Notes: generated by a model from the letters alone, not told the origin. A stretch of DNA of 64,000 bases from Mucilaginibacter lappiensis (GCF_900155965.1 NZ_FTMG01000016.1:108390-172389), one strand, 5' to 3'. Positions 50,340 to 59,846 are shown, numbered from the stretch's first letter. Made by a program: numbers and translations.

Positions 50340-53300
50340 CTATCGCTTAGCGCTGATACCAAATTTTGTTTCAAAACCTTTCAGCTGTGCACTGAATTTG
50401 GTATTTAACTCCGTTTGTTTAAATTCTTTGGTAAAGCCTACCAGACCGCTTAAAATCTGTATAGAGTATTGTACATCGCGATTATTATCTAAACTGATTT
50501 CATTGCGCTGTAATAGTGCATAGTTGTAATTAAGCAGGTTGTTTACATAATCATCAACCTGGTTTGACAGCTTGTTGGCCAAAGGGATATCTCCCAGTCG
50601 ATACGAACTCTCGATCATGTAAAACTTACGTACAGCAACCTCGGTGGAATTGATGATGCCCGGCATTACTTCGTCATATTTCTTCAATGTATTTTTGGCC
50701 AGATCGTTATGTCCTTCTTTCATCAGGTTATCAGACAAGTTTGAATAAAGCCTGGTAATCAATGGGTAAAACATGGTCATGGATTCATGATCAAGGTAAC
50801 GCGCGGTTTTCATATTACCCCATTTAAATTTGGTCATCATATTATGATACATCACCGGGGTATTGCTGTTTTCCAGCGCGTTTGATGCAGTATCTGGTTT
50901 CAATGGCATTAAGCGATAAGCGAAGCCCTCGTTATATAAATACTTATCGAGACCTATCATGTTGTCGTTAGGTACGGTCACCGAAAAATAGATCGGTCGT
51001 TTCCAGTTATTATGCGATAGGATGTCCATCATTGCCAAAACATCTTTGGTCACATAGCGGCCACTAAAGGTCCAGTCCATCTCAGGTACTATCTTATCTT
51101 TTTCGGCAGCCGGAACGGTACCCGTTTGCACTACCTGGTTAGGGTCAATAGTCAATTTAAAGTTTTTGGTAGGCAGGTAATTGGCTACATCACCATTGTT
51201 ATACTCTACCATCGTTGCTTTATCATCCGAAGTCATGAAATCAAAAACCTCTTTCAACTCGGTAGGACCTGCAACTTTCTGATCATTAAAATAAATAACA
51301 TCGCGTACACCGGGCTTAAATTTGTCATTAGACATGCTGATAGGCAACGGCTCCGATTCGTTCATTTTATTTTTCATGCCGCGGATGTACCAGTCAGTAC
51401 CCAACAAGCTTAAATTCACAATACGTACATCCGGGCGTACATTTTCAACTTCCTGTATATACCAAAGTGGGTAAGTATCGTTATCGCCATAGGTAAATAA
51501 AATAGCATTAGGGGCGCAGGAATTCAGGTAATTATATGCCATATCATGCGGCGTAAGCTTGGTTGAGCGATCATGATCGTCCCACTCCTGGTTGGCCATT
51601 AATACGGGCGCTGCCAGTAAACAAATCAGCGTAGCTATAATAGCGCTTGTTTTGGCGTTGATCTTTTTGGATAAAAAGTCGGCGATAGCCAGTACGCCTA
51701 AACCTATCCAAATGGCAAAGGCATAAAAAGAACCAGCATAAGCATAATCACGCTCACGTGGCTGCAAAGGATCCTGGTTTAAGTATAATACAATAGCCAG
51801 GCCCGTAAAAAAGAACAATACCAATACCACACCCGCATTGCGCTGATCGCGCCAGAAGTGGAAGAACAAGCCTATCAGACCAATGATAAGCGGTAAAAAG
51901 AATAAACGATTATAACTTTTGCTTTCCGTAACGGCATAAGGCAGCGGCTTGTTAAAATCCCAACCGCTTAACCAGGAACCATCGATGCCGCCTTTGCCAT
52001 CAATGGCACCTGTTTGACCGTCGAGGTCGTTGGCACGGCCCACAAAGTTCCACAAAAAGTAACGGGTATACATCTGGTTCACCTGCCAGGTACCAAAAAA
52101 GCCCAGGTTGGTAGCAAAAGTAGGGTGTTCGCTTTGACCAAGTTTGCTCCATGCCCTGTAAAAATCGGGGTGACCAGCCTTATCGCTGAACATACGCGGG
52201 AAAGGGGTGTTGCGATCATAAACAGTGGTTAGTTTTTTACCGGCCACTTCATATTTGGTTTCACCACGACGATAAATAGTTGACCCTTCGGTTTGCTCGG
52301 TTGGTGTTGAATCAAAAAACTGACCGTAAAGCAATGGGGTATCACCATACTGGTCGCGGTTCAGGTAGCCGTTAAGGGCAAAGGCATTTTCTGGGTCGCT
52401 GTTATTCAGGTTAGGATTTGCTTTGGCTCTTACTACAATCATGACGAATGAACTGTAGCCAAACAAGATGAACAGCAGGCAAACTAAAAAGGTATTTAAA
52501 GCAAAACGTTTTTCGCGGATTTTAACCACATATTCCAGCAAGGCTAATACCGCCAAGCCGACAACTACACCTATAATTCCGGCGCTGATGCCTAATGCAA
52601 GTATAAAACATGTTGCCGCTATAATTATGGCCGGTTTTTGTGGCTTAATTGTATAGTAGATGCCAGATACGATGGTACCTATGAGTAAGAGAAAGAATAC
52701 TACTGCGCCGCTGCCAAAGCCCATGCCTAAAGTATTCACAAAAAGCAGGTCGGAAAAGGCTGCACCTTTTACGGTATATTGAATAACGCCCCAAAGTACA
52801 AAGGCTACCGCCACTATGCCGGCAAAAAATGCCCAGAAAGTACCTTTTGAAGTGATGTTTTTTGCCCTGCGAAAATAAATCACCAGTGCTATGGCTGGTA
52901 TCACCAGCAGGTTTAACAGGTGGATGCCTATAGAAAGTCCCATTACATAGGCAATAAATACGATCCATTTATCGGCATGGCGTTCGTCGGCATGAGCATC
53001 CCATTTTAATATGGCCCAAAATACGATGGCTGTACATAAGGACGATTGTGCGTAAACTTCAGACTCCACGGCCGAAAACCAAAAAGTATCAGAATAAGCA
53101 TAGGCTAAGGCGCCAACCAAACCTGCACCTATAATCAGAATCAGGTTTGTAGTATTTATTTCTTCAGCCTTTTTAACCAATAGTTTTTTGGCCAGGGCGG
53201 TTATAGTCCAAAACAGGAACATGATAGTTGCCCCGCTGGCCAGCGCCGATGCCATATTGGCCCAGTAAGCCACCTTGGTATTATTGCCCATAGAGAGTAA

Positions 53301-53492
53301 GGTAAATACTTTACCTATCATGGTAAAAAGAGGAGCACCGGGCTGGTGTGCTACTTGCAAGCGGTAAATACAGGCCACAAACTCGCCGCAATCCCAAAAG
53401 CTGGAAGAGGGCTCTAAAGTTAAAATATAGGTTAGTGAAGCAATGATAAAGGCTACCCAGCCAAATATATTATTGATCTTTTTGTAGTCCAT
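50340..53492 (-). CDS. DUF2723 polytopic membrane protein (GT-C-like)
   Basis: The 1050-residue protein has an N-terminal half of about twelve membrane helices and a soluble C-terminal half of about 450 residues. The N-terminus ILTLEPSSSFWDCGEFVACI, with its acidic Trp-Asp-Cys-Gly-Glu motif in the first loop, and HQPGAPLFTMIGKVF are diagnostic of DUF2723. The topology recalls GT-C glycosyltransferases using lipid-linked sugars, so a role in protein O-glycosylation is plausible but inferred. YAYAGSFYAFAIWIG near the centre is also conserved. The gene is monocistronic. Confidence 0.92.
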   Translation of the reverse strand: MDYKKINNIFGWVAFIIASLTYILTLEPSSSFWDCGEFVACIYRLQVAHQPGAPLFTMIGKVFTLLSMGNNTKVAYWANMASALASGATIMFLFWTITALAKKLLVKKAEEINTTNLILIIGAGLVGALAYAYSDTFWFSAVESEVYAQSSLCTAIVFWAILKWDAHADERHADKWIVFIAYVMGLSIGIHLLNLLVIPAIALVIYFRRAKNITSKGTFWAFFAGIVAVAFVLWGVIQYTVKGAAFSDLLFVNTLGMGFGSGAVVFFLLLIGTIVSGIYYTIKPQKPAIIIAATCFILALGISAGIIGVVVGLAVLALLEYVVKIREKRFALNTFLVCLLFILFGYSSFVMIVVRAKANPNLNNSDPENAFALNGYLNRDQYGDTPLLYGQFFDSTPTEQTEGSTIYRRGETKYEVAGKKLTTVYDRNTPFPRMFSDKAGHPDFYRAWSKLGQSEHPTFATNLGFFGTWQVNQMYTRYFLWNFVGRANDLDGQTGAIDGKGGIDGSWLSGWDFNKPLPYAVTESKSYNRLFFLPLIIGLIGLFFHFWRDQRNAGVVLVLFFFTGLAIVLYLNQDPLQPRERDYAYAGSFYAFAIWIGLGVLAIADFLSKKINAKTSAIIATLICLLAAPVLMANQEWDDHDRSTKLTPHDMAYNYLNSCAPNAILFTYGDNDTYPLWYIQEVENVRPDVRIVNLSLLGTDWYIRGMKNKMNESEPLPISMSNDKFKPGVRDVIYFNDQKVAGPTELKEVFDFMTSDDKATMVEYNNGDVANYLPTKNFKLTIDPNQVVQTGTVPAAEKDKIVPEMDWTFSGRYVTKDVLAMMDILSHNNWKRPIYFSVTVPNDNMIGLDKYLYNEGFAYRLMPLKPDTASNALENSNTPVMYHNMMTKFKWGNMKTARYLDHESMTMFYPLITRLYSNLSDNLMKEGHNDLAKNTLKKYDEVMPGIINSTEVAVRKFYMIESSYRLGDIPLANKLSNQVDDYVNNLLNYNYALLQRNEISLDNNRDVQYSIQILSGLVGFTKEFKQTELNTKFSAQLKGFETKFGISAKR

Positions 53493-53709
53493 GTCTGAAT
53501 TTTACGATAGAAAAAAGGGTTGAATGCAGCCCGAAATTAGTAAAAGTATTATGATGTTAAAATCAAAAGCGGTGGATTAACAACTTTTTTAGCCCGTTTT
53601 GGGCCTCAAAAGGCAATGAAAAATACTTTTTTAAAATTCTTTTTGAGAGTTAAAAAATCGTCTTATATTTGCATTCCTTTTCGGGGAGTAAAAACAAACC
53701 AAAGGAGAT

Positions 53710-53780
53710 TGCCTGATAGTATAATGGTAGTACGACGGTTTTTGGTACCGTTTGTCTAGGTTCGAATCCTGGTCGGGCAA
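53710..53780 (+). tRNA. tRNA-Gln (TTG)
   Basis: The 71-nt cloverleaf has acceptor TGCCTGA/TCGGGCA with one G-T pair, the D-arm region TAGTATAATGGTAGTA, the anticodon stem ACGGT/ACCGT with loop TTTTGGT (anticodon TTG), and the T-arm AGGTTCGAATCCT. CCA is not encoded. It lies upstream of prs. Confidence 0.95.
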
Positions 53781-53783
53781 CAA

Positions 53784-53926
53784 GAAAGATTTCGGATTTC
53801 TGATTTTCAATTTCGGATTTAGGTCTGATGGAAAATTGAAATCCGAATTGTTTTTTATACAGGTTGTAAGTGTAAAGTGATATAAGATTAAGGAAAGCCC
53901 GAAATCGAAAATCCCAAATCCAAAAC
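53784..53926. repeat. Intergenic word-repeat hairpin, locus E
   Basis: The left arm has GATTTCGGATTTCTGATTTT and CAATTTCGGATTT. The right arm has the inverse CGAAATCGAAAATCCCAAATC. A central inverse copy AAATTGAAATCCGAATTG is also present. It separates tRNA-Gln from prs. Confidence 0.8.
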
Positions 53927-53932
53927 AAGAAA

Positions 53933-54877
53933 ATGCCATTACAATTTAATCCGGTTAAGTTATTTGCAGGATCAGGCTCTAAAGAACTTGCGCAAAAAAT
54001 TGCTGATGCTTATGGCCGCGAATTAGGTGACGTGGTGCTTTCTCGCTTTAGTGACGGCGAGTTTCAACCACATTTTAATGAATCTGTAAGGGGATGCGAT
54101 GTATTCCTGATCCAGAGTACCAACCAACCTACCGATAACCTGATGGAATTACTAATGATGATTGATGCCGCTCGTCGTGCTTCATCACATTATGTAAGTG
54201 CCGTTATTCCGTATTTTGGATTGGCGCGTCAGGACAGAAAAGATAAACCACGTGTGGCCATCAGCGCTAAGCTGGTAGCCAATTTGCTGGTTGCTGCAGG
54301 AATTAACCGTATCATGACCATGGATCTCCACGCTGCGCAGATCCAGGGGTTTTTTGATATACCGGTTGATCACCTGGATGCTTCTATCATTTTTGTGCCT
54401 TATATCAAAAGCCTGGGTTTAGAAAACTTAACTATTGCATCGCCGGATATGGGCGGTTCATACAGGGCACGTAGTTTTGCGAAGTTCTTTAATGCAGAGG
54501 TAGTAATTTGCGATAAACGTCGTAAACGTGCTAATGAAATTGAATCCATGACGCTTATTGGCGACGTTACCGATCAGGATATTGTGCTGATTGATGATAT
54601 ATGCGATACGGCCGGTACATTGGCTAAAGCAGCAGGTTTAATTATGGAACGTGGTGCACGCAGCGTACGCGCGGTTTGTACACATCCGGTGTTATCGGGC
54701 AAGGCTTATGAAACTATTGAAAATTCAGCTTTAACCGAACTGATAGTTACTGATACTATACCTTTAAAATATGCCAGCCCTAAAATAAAGGTATTATCAA
54801 CTGCCGAGTTGTTTGCAAAGGCTATCAGCAATGTGAACGAGCACGGTTCTATCAGCCAGTTGTTTAGGGTAGATTGA
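53933..54877 (+). CDS. prs: Ribose-phosphate pyrophosphokinase
   Basis: The 314-residue enzyme makes PRPP from ribose 5-phosphate and ATP, feeding nucleotide, His and Trp synthesis. Landmarks are SRFSDGEFQPHFNESVRG, the flexible-loop region YFGLARQDRKDKPRVAISAK, the Mg/ribose segment MTMDLHAAQIQGFFDIPVDH and the PRPP loop VLIDDICDTAGTL. Length matches class I enzymes. The downstream neighbours rplY and pth form a conserved housekeeping cluster. Confidence 0.97.
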   Translation: MPLQFNPVKLFAGSGSKELAQKIADAYGRELGDVVLSRFSDGEFQPHFNESVRGCDVFLIQSTNQPTDNLMELLMMIDAARRASSHYVSAVIPYFGLARQDRKDKPRVAISAKLVANLLVAAGINRIMTMDLHAAQIQGFFDIPVDHLDASIIFVPYIKSLGLENLTIASPDMGGSYRARSFAKFFNAEVVICDKRRKRANEIESMTLIGDVTDQDIVLIDDICDTAGTLAKAAGLIMERGARSVRAVCTHPVLSGKAYETIENSALTELIVTDTIPLKYASPKIKVLSTAELFAKAISNVNEHGSISQLFRVD

Positions 54878-54879
54878 GT

Positions 54880-54972
54880 AGTAAGTCGATAGTCTATGGT
54901 CGATAGTCCATAGTTGTGAAATGAATAAAAGAAAATCCATGGTCTATTGTCTATCGACCATGGACTATATAA
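54880..54972. repeat. Intergenic word-repeat hairpin, locus F
   Basis: The left arm is GTCGATAGTCTATGGTCGAT and AGTCCATAG. The right arm is the inverse CCATGGTCTATTGTCTATCG and ACCATGGACTAT. The arms differ at several positions, so the stem is imperfect. It occupies the whole prs-rplY gap. Confidence 0.85.
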
Positions 54973-54993
54973 ATAAATAATAAATAAAAACAA

Positions 54994-55578
54994 ATGAAAT
55001 CAATTGCTATTAGCGGTTCTCCAAGAGAGAACGTAGGGAAAAGAGACGCTAAAGAACTGCGTTATCAAGGCTTAGTGCCTGCAGTACTTTACGGTGGGCC
55101 AACACAATCCCACTTTGCAGTGTCCGCAGCTGATTTGAGAACCGTTGTTTATACTCCGGTTGTTCATTTCATCGATCTTGAGATTGCTGGTGTTAAATCA
55201 CAGGCTATTATTAAAGATATTCAGTTTCACCCTTTAACTGAACAAATTATCCACGTTGACTTTTTGTTGCTTGACGAGAAAAAGCCGATCACTATCGAGA
55301 TCCCTGTTAAATTAACCGGTACATCTCCAGGTGTTAAAGTGGGTGGTAAATTAGTTCAGAAATTAAGAAAACTGCGCATCAAGGCATTGCCTAAAGATCA
55401 TTTAGATGCTATTGAAGTAAGCATTGAAGCTCTGGAAGTTGGTAAATCAGTAAAAGTTGCCGAAATTAAATTGGCAAACCTTACTATCACCAATGCTCAG
55501 GAAGATACTATCGTATCTGTAACTACTTCACGTGCATTACGTCAGGCAGAGCAGGAAGCTGCTTCAGGTAAAAAGTAA
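54994..55578 (+). CDS. rplY: 50S ribosomal protein L25/Ctc
   Basis: The 194-residue long form of bL25 has an N-terminal 5S rRNA-binding domain (about 1-90, GSPRENVGKRDAKELRYQGL and VPAVLYGG) and a C-terminal Ctc beta domain (about 95-185, EIPVKLTGTSPGVKVGGKLV). It binds 5S rRNA at the central protuberance. The C-terminus is Glu/Ala/Lys-rich. It ends with a strong terminator, although pth commonly follows directly in relatives. Confidence 0.96.
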   Translation: MKSIAISGSPRENVGKRDAKELRYQGLVPAVLYGGPTQSHFAVSAADLRTVVYTPVVHFIDLEIAGVKSQAIIKDIQFHPLTEQIIHVDFLLLDEKKPITIEIPVKLTGTSPGVKVGGKLVQKLRKLRIKALPKDHLDAIEVSIEALEVGKSVKVAEIKLANLTITNAQEDTIVSVTTSRALRQAEQEAASGKK

Positions 55579-55592
55579 TTTACCCTGATCTT

Positions 55593-55632
55593 AAAAAAAA
55601 AGCGCCGGGCATTAGCCCGGCGCTTTTTTTTT
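55593..55632 (+). terminator. Strong Rho-independent terminator of rplY
   Basis: AGCGCCGGGC pairs with GCCCGGCGCT across ATTA, with A runs before and nine T after. It separates rplY from the following S23-type gene. Confidence 0.95.
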
Positions 55633-56097
55633 GACTTTTTAGACTATATGACTATAGGATTTTGAGATTGATGAGATCATTTATAAATTGTAGATATGTT
55701 AAAGCATAATTTCAGGCAACTCAGAATTTGGACCGACTCAGTTGATTTATCAAGGAAAGTTTATTTGCTTACCCAAAAGTTCTCAACGGAGCATAGATTT
55801 GGCATTTCAAGTCAGCTATATAGGGCGGCTGTTTCAATTCCGTCCAATATTGCTGAAGGCTCCGCAAGAAAATCAGAAAAAGATTTTGCTCATTTTTTAT
55901 CCATAAGCCTCGGATCTGCATTTGAATTGGAAACACAATTAATCATCGCTAAGCAATGTAACTTGGCTACTGATGCTGATTATGATAATCTGCTAAATAA
56001 AGTTGAGGTATTACAAAAGCAAATAAAATCTTTTTTATATACCATATCTCAATAGTTTTAAATCCCATAGTTCCTAAGTCGCATAGTCCCAAAAGTC
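55633..56097. mobile_element. S23 gene flanked by 37-bp imperfect inverted repeats (candidate hairpin element, locus G)
   Basis: The left arm 55633-55669 (GACTTTTTAGACTATATGAC...) and the inverse of the right arm 56061-56097 (GACTTTTGGGACTATGCGAC...) agree at 26 of 37 positions without gaps. The loop contains only the four-helix-bundle gene. The word GACTAT is related to the words of the adjacent hairpin at 54880-54972. It is inserted between rplY and pth. That it is mobile is inference. Confidence 0.55.
55696..56055 (+). CDS. Four-helix-bundle protein, S23/rRNA intervening-sequence family
   Basis: The 119-residue helical protein has the family landmarks FRQLRIWTDSVDLSRKVYLL, EHRFGISSQLYRAAVSIPSN, IAEGSARKSEKDFAHFLSIS and LGSAFELETQLIIAKQ. 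Homologues are encoded in the intervening sequences of bacterial 23S rRNA genes and resemble Avd of diversity-generating retroelements; they form basic pentameric barrels. The function is unknown. Here the gene lies outside rRNA, alone between inverted repeats. The start ATG 55696 is the first in frame. Confidence 0.93.
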   Translation: MLKHNFRQLRIWTDSVDLSRKVYLLTQKFSTEHRFGISSQLYRAAVSIPSNIAEGSARKSEKDFAHFLSISLGSAFELETQLIIAKQCNLATDADYDNLLNKVEVLQKQIKSFLYTISQ

Positions 56098-56114
56098 TTT
56101 TATCTTTGCCCCAA

Positions 56115-56675
56115 ATGAAATATCTGATAGTTGGTTTAGGAAATATAGGACCTGAATATGCTGATACCCGGCATAATATAGGGTTTATGATACTGGATGA
56201 ATTGGCCAAACAGGAAGGCGCAAAGTTTTATCATATGCGCCTGGCCTATTACAGCGAAGTATCATTCAAGGGGCGTACACTGCATCTTATTAAACCAACA
56301 ACTTACATGAACCTAAGCGGGAAAGCCATGAATCATTGGATGAAGGAGTTGAAAATACCTGTTGAAAATGTAATGGTATTGGTTGATGATATTGCCCTTC
56401 CTTTAGGTACCCTGAGATTAAAACCTAAAGGCAGTGCTGCTGGTCATAACGGTTTAAAACATATTGAAACAACTCTTGGTCACAATAACTACGCCCGTCT
56501 TCGATTTGGCGTAGGCGATAATTATCCCAAAGGCCGCCAGGTTGATTATGTATTAAGTGGTTTTGATGATGATGAAAAACCCGAACTTCCTGCATTGATT
56601 GATCGTTCAATCGAAATGATCAAGGGCTTCGCTACCATCGGTACAGAATTAACCATGACCCGGTATAATAAATAA
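56115..56675 (+). CDS. pth: Peptidyl-tRNA hydrolase
   Basis: The 186-residue enzyme cleaves peptidyl-tRNA released by drop-off. It starts at ATG 56115 (MKYLIVGLGNIGPEYADTRH); an in-frame TTG 9 bp upstream is unlikely. The catalytic His is in TRHNIGFM, the conserved Asn in PTTYMNLSGKAM, the Asp in VLVDDIALPLG, and GSAAGHNGLKHIE binds substrate. Length is normal. It lies just downstream of the S23 element, so its promoter must lie within or near the right arm. Confidence 0.96.
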   Translation: MKYLIVGLGNIGPEYADTRHNIGFMILDELAKQEGAKFYHMRLAYYSEVSFKGRTLHLIKPTTYMNLSGKAMNHWMKELKIPVENVMVLVDDIALPLGTLRLKPKGSAAGHNGLKHIETTLGHNNYARLRFGVGDNYPKGRQVDYVLSGFDDDEKPELPALIDRSIEMIKGFATIGTELTMTRYNK

Positions 56676-56784
56676 TACATCCCTTCGTTTCAGGTGTAAA
56701 CTAACTGCTTAGTTAAGATTTGTTAAATAGTTTTTGCTGTATGCAACAGTTGAATAACTAATGGCGTCTTATCACTAAATCCTT

Positions 56785-59232
56785 ATGAAACAATTTTTAC
56801 TGACCCTGCTTTCCTGTTATATATCGGCGATTTGTTTTGCCCAGACTCAAAATTCGCCAACAAACATAACTGTTAAGGGCTCAGTAATTGATTCGGCAAT
56901 AAATAAACCTTTAGGTTATGTTACGGTTGCACTGCAAGATGCCACTACCCATGCACCCGTAAAAAGTACCCTTGCCAAAGACGACGGAAGTTTTGAATTA
57001 AAAGCACCGGATGGTAAAACCTACCAGTTGGTTGTCGCTTTTATTGGGTATGCTACCAAGATTTTACCTGTAAAACTAACTGGTAATGAATTTAATGCCG
57101 GTAAAATTTTACTAGCACCCTCCAATAAAGAATTAAAAGAAGTTACCGTAACAGCTGTGCGGCCAACCCTGAAGCAGGAGGTTGACCGGCTTACATATGA
57201 TGTAACTGCTGACCCTGAAAGTAAGGCGGTATCAGCATTGGATATGATGCGTAAAGTGCCTCTTTTATCGGTTGACGGAGATGACAATATCAAACTCAAA
57301 GGAAGTGGTAATTATAAGATCCTGATCAACGGAAAGGAATCGGCGTTAATGGCCAAAAGTCCGTCGGATGTATTGAAAGCGATGCCGGCTACGAATATCG
57401 AAAAGATCGAAGTGATCACTACGCCACCAGCCAAGTATGATGCGGAAGGCTTAACCGGTATTATCAATATCATTACCAAGAAAAATGCCGACCAGGGATA
57501 TAATGGAAGTATCAATGCGCGTTATAATTCTGTTTGGGGGCCAGGATATAATCTGAACGCTACCGTGAAACAAGGTAAATTTGGTCTTTCTGGTTATGCT
57601 GGTTTTGGTACGCAGAAGCAAGTAACCGGGGTAACACACAATACTCAAACACAATTTGTAAATCAATCAGTATCAAGTATATTAAATCAGGACGGTTCCA
57701 GAACATTTGGCGGTAACTATAAATATGCTAATGCCGAATTGAGTTATGAAATAGATAGTCTTGATCTGATCACAGGTTCTTTCGAGATCTTTCAGGGACA
57801 TTTTGATCAAAATGGTTTCCTGCAATCAAACCGGGTTAACAACGTAGGTACGCTTGATGAGGCTTATCGTAATGCCACTACCAGTAACAGTAAAGATAAA
57901 GGGGCCGATATTGCCATGAATTACCAGCGGAACTTCAAAAACCACAAAGATGAACTGTTAACCTTGTCATACAAATACAGCTATTCGCCAAGTAACCAAA
58001 CAAGTTCAAACGCATTTACCGACAGATTTAATTATGATGCCGTGAACAATCCCGATTTCAGACAACGTAATAATGCCGGTAACCGTGAGCATACCATACA
58101 GCTTGATTATGTATATCCGCTAAAAAAACTAAATATCGAAGCCGGAGCCAAAGCCATCCTGCGGAATAACTTCAGCGATTTTGGGCGTGATGACTTTGAT
58201 CCTAATACAAGCCAATATGTGGTGAACACCGGACAAACAAGTACGTTTGACTATCATCAGGATGTGACCAGTTTTTACAACTCCTATCAATTAAAACTAA
58301 GTAAATGGACAGTCAAGGCCGGCTTACGTATTGAACATACCCAGGTCACAGCCAATTTTGTAGGCACACCGCTTGATAAGGGGTATAACAACCTGATACC
58401 ATCCATATCCATACAGCGTAGTTTGAATAGCAGCAGTATTAATTTCGGTTTTACACAGCGTATACAGCGGCCAGGTATATACCAGCTTAATCCCTTCGTT
58501 GATAATTCAAATCCTAAATTCATCAGTACAGGTAACCCGGATCTGCGCCCCGAATTAAATAATACTTTTGATCTTACTTATAGTAATTTTAAAAAAGCAT
58601 CTGTTACTGTGGGATTAAGTTATGCGTTCTCCAATAACTCTATCCAAACTATAAGCAGTTTGCGTGATACAGTAACCTATACTACTTATCAAAACCTGGG
58701 CAGCAATCGTACGCTGGGTTTTAATGTCAATACCAATTTTTCTATCATCAAGCCACTTACCGTTAGTTTAAACGGACAAATTTCACATGTGTGGTTAAAA
58801 GGTGTTTACAACGATCAGTTTTTTAGAAACGGGGGATATATTGGTAATGCATTTGCCAGCTTTACCTATAAACTGGGCGATACTTACAGGTTTGGTTATA
58901 ACGCCGGTTTCTTTAGCGGTGATGTAACCCTGCAAGGTAAATCAAGTAATTTTATTTATAACTCCTATACTGTTGCTAAGGATCTGTTCAAGAAAAAATT
59001 CACAGTAACCCTTGTAGCTAATAACCCTTATAGTAAATACAGGGCATTTACCAATACTACCAACACGCCCGATTTTTCTCAAACCATCAGCAGAGAAAAC
59101 CCATACCGTCACTTTGCCATCAGGGTTAATTATAAATTTGGTAAGTTGAGCAGCGATATTAAAAAGAACCAACGCAGTATCAATAATGATGATACCAAAA
59201 ACGGGAGCAAAAGTAGCGGGGCCAGTCAGTAA
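56785..59232 (+). CDS. TonB-dependent receptor-like outer-membrane protein (OMP_b-brl_3)
   Basis: The 815-residue protein has a signal peptide (FLLTLLSCYISAICFAQ), an N-terminal carboxypeptidase-regulatory-like beta domain (about 25-110, ITVKGSVIDSAINKPLGYVT), a plug domain (KVPLLSVDGDDNIKLKGSGN, then GLTGIINIITKK) and a barrel of about 580 residues with RIQRPGIYQLNPFVDNSNP. This receptor class often transports peptides or metals; the ligand is unknown. The barrel ends near VNYKFGKLS, followed by a polar Lys/Asn/Ser tail. Confidence 0.93.
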   Translation: MKQFLLTLLSCYISAICFAQTQNSPTNITVKGSVIDSAINKPLGYVTVALQDATTHAPVKSTLAKDDGSFELKAPDGKTYQLVVAFIGYATKILPVKLTGNEFNAGKILLAPSNKELKEVTVTAVRPTLKQEVDRLTYDVTADPESKAVSALDMMRKVPLLSVDGDDNIKLKGSGNYKILINGKESALMAKSPSDVLKAMPATNIEKIEVITTPPAKYDAEGLTGIINIITKKNADQGYNGSINARYNSVWGPGYNLNATVKQGKFGLSGYAGFGTQKQVTGVTHNTQTQFVNQSVSSILNQDGSRTFGGNYKYANAELSYEIDSLDLITGSFEIFQGHFDQNGFLQSNRVNNVGTLDEAYRNATTSNSKDKGADIAMNYQRNFKNHKDELLTLSYKYSYSPSNQTSSNAFTDRFNYDAVNNPDFRQRNNAGNREHTIQLDYVYPLKKLNIEAGAKAILRNNFSDFGRDDFDPNTSQYVVNTGQTSTFDYHQDVTSFYNSYQLKLSKWTVKAGLRIEHTQVTANFVGTPLDKGYNNLIPSISIQRSLNSSSINFGFTQRIQRPGIYQLNPFVDNSNPKFISTGNPDLRPELNNTFDLTYSNFKKASVTVGLSYAFSNNSIQTISSLRDTVTYTTYQNLGSNRTLGFNVNTNFSIIKPLTVSLNGQISHVWLKGVYNDQFFRNGGYIGNAFASFTYKLGDTYRFGYNAGFFSGDVTLQGKSSNFIYNSYTVAKDLFKKKFTVTLVANNPYSKYRAFTNTTNTPDFSQTISRENPYRHFAIRVNYKFGKLSSDIKKNQRSINNDDTKNGSKSSGASQ

Positions 59233-59294
59233 GGAGATGTAATAGATTAAAAACACCTGACATACTTTTGGCACAAAAAGGATAAATTAGCCTC

Positions 59295-59645
59295 ATGAAA
59301 GTTTACGGAATAACCAATTGCAACACGGTTAAGAAAGCGCTTGACTGGTTAAAAGAAAATAAGGTAGATTATAATTTCCAGGATTTCAAAAAGCTGGGTG
59401 TGAGCACCGAGAAATTGCAGGAGTGGGATAGCAAAGCGGGCTATGAAAAATTCCTGAATAAACAGGGCCTTACCTGGAAACAACTTGACCCGCAGGTAAA
59501 AGAAAGTGTAAAAACAAGTACTGATGCGCTTACCCTGTTACAGCAAAAAACCAGCATGATTAAAAGACCGGTTATTGAAGATGGTGATTTTTTGTTTTTT
59601 GGTTTTGATGAAAAGGTTTACCAATCTCATTTTTTAAACAAATAA
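59295..59645 (+). CDS. ArsC/Spx-family protein, YffB-like
   Basis: The 116-residue thioredoxin-like protein starts YGITNCNTVKKALDWL. The single Cys (residue 10) is in the position of the ArsC catalytic Cys, but the CXXC pair of Spx is absent. Further family blocks are FQDFKKLGV and KRPVIEDGDFLFFGFDEKVY, with the conserved RP. YffB proteins are putative glutathione-linked reductases. The gene is 62 bp after the receptor gene. Confidence 0.88.
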   Translation: MKVYGITNCNTVKKALDWLKENKVDYNFQDFKKLGVSTEKLQEWDSKAGYEKFLNKQGLTWKQLDPQVKESVKTSTDALTLLQQKTSMIKRPVIEDGDFLFFGFDEKVYQSHFLNK

Positions 59646-59846
59646 GGCTCAAATATTTTCATAGTCCTCAATTTAAAGCCTATAAATCTTGTATATCTAC
59701 CTGATTTATAGGCTTTGCCTTTATTTATCAGTAATTCACTAATTCATTAAATCAATAATTAATATTCTGGTAACAATCGTTTTACCCGAACATTCAAAAA
59801 TGTTTTTTTGTAGTATACTTGCTGTATATATACAAAAAATATTGAA

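Noticed and set aside
53631..53939. Minus-strand ORFs of about 100 residues across the tRNA-Gln region
   Set aside because: They translate the tRNA and the word-repeat hairpin; composition is not protein-like and prs lies directly beside.
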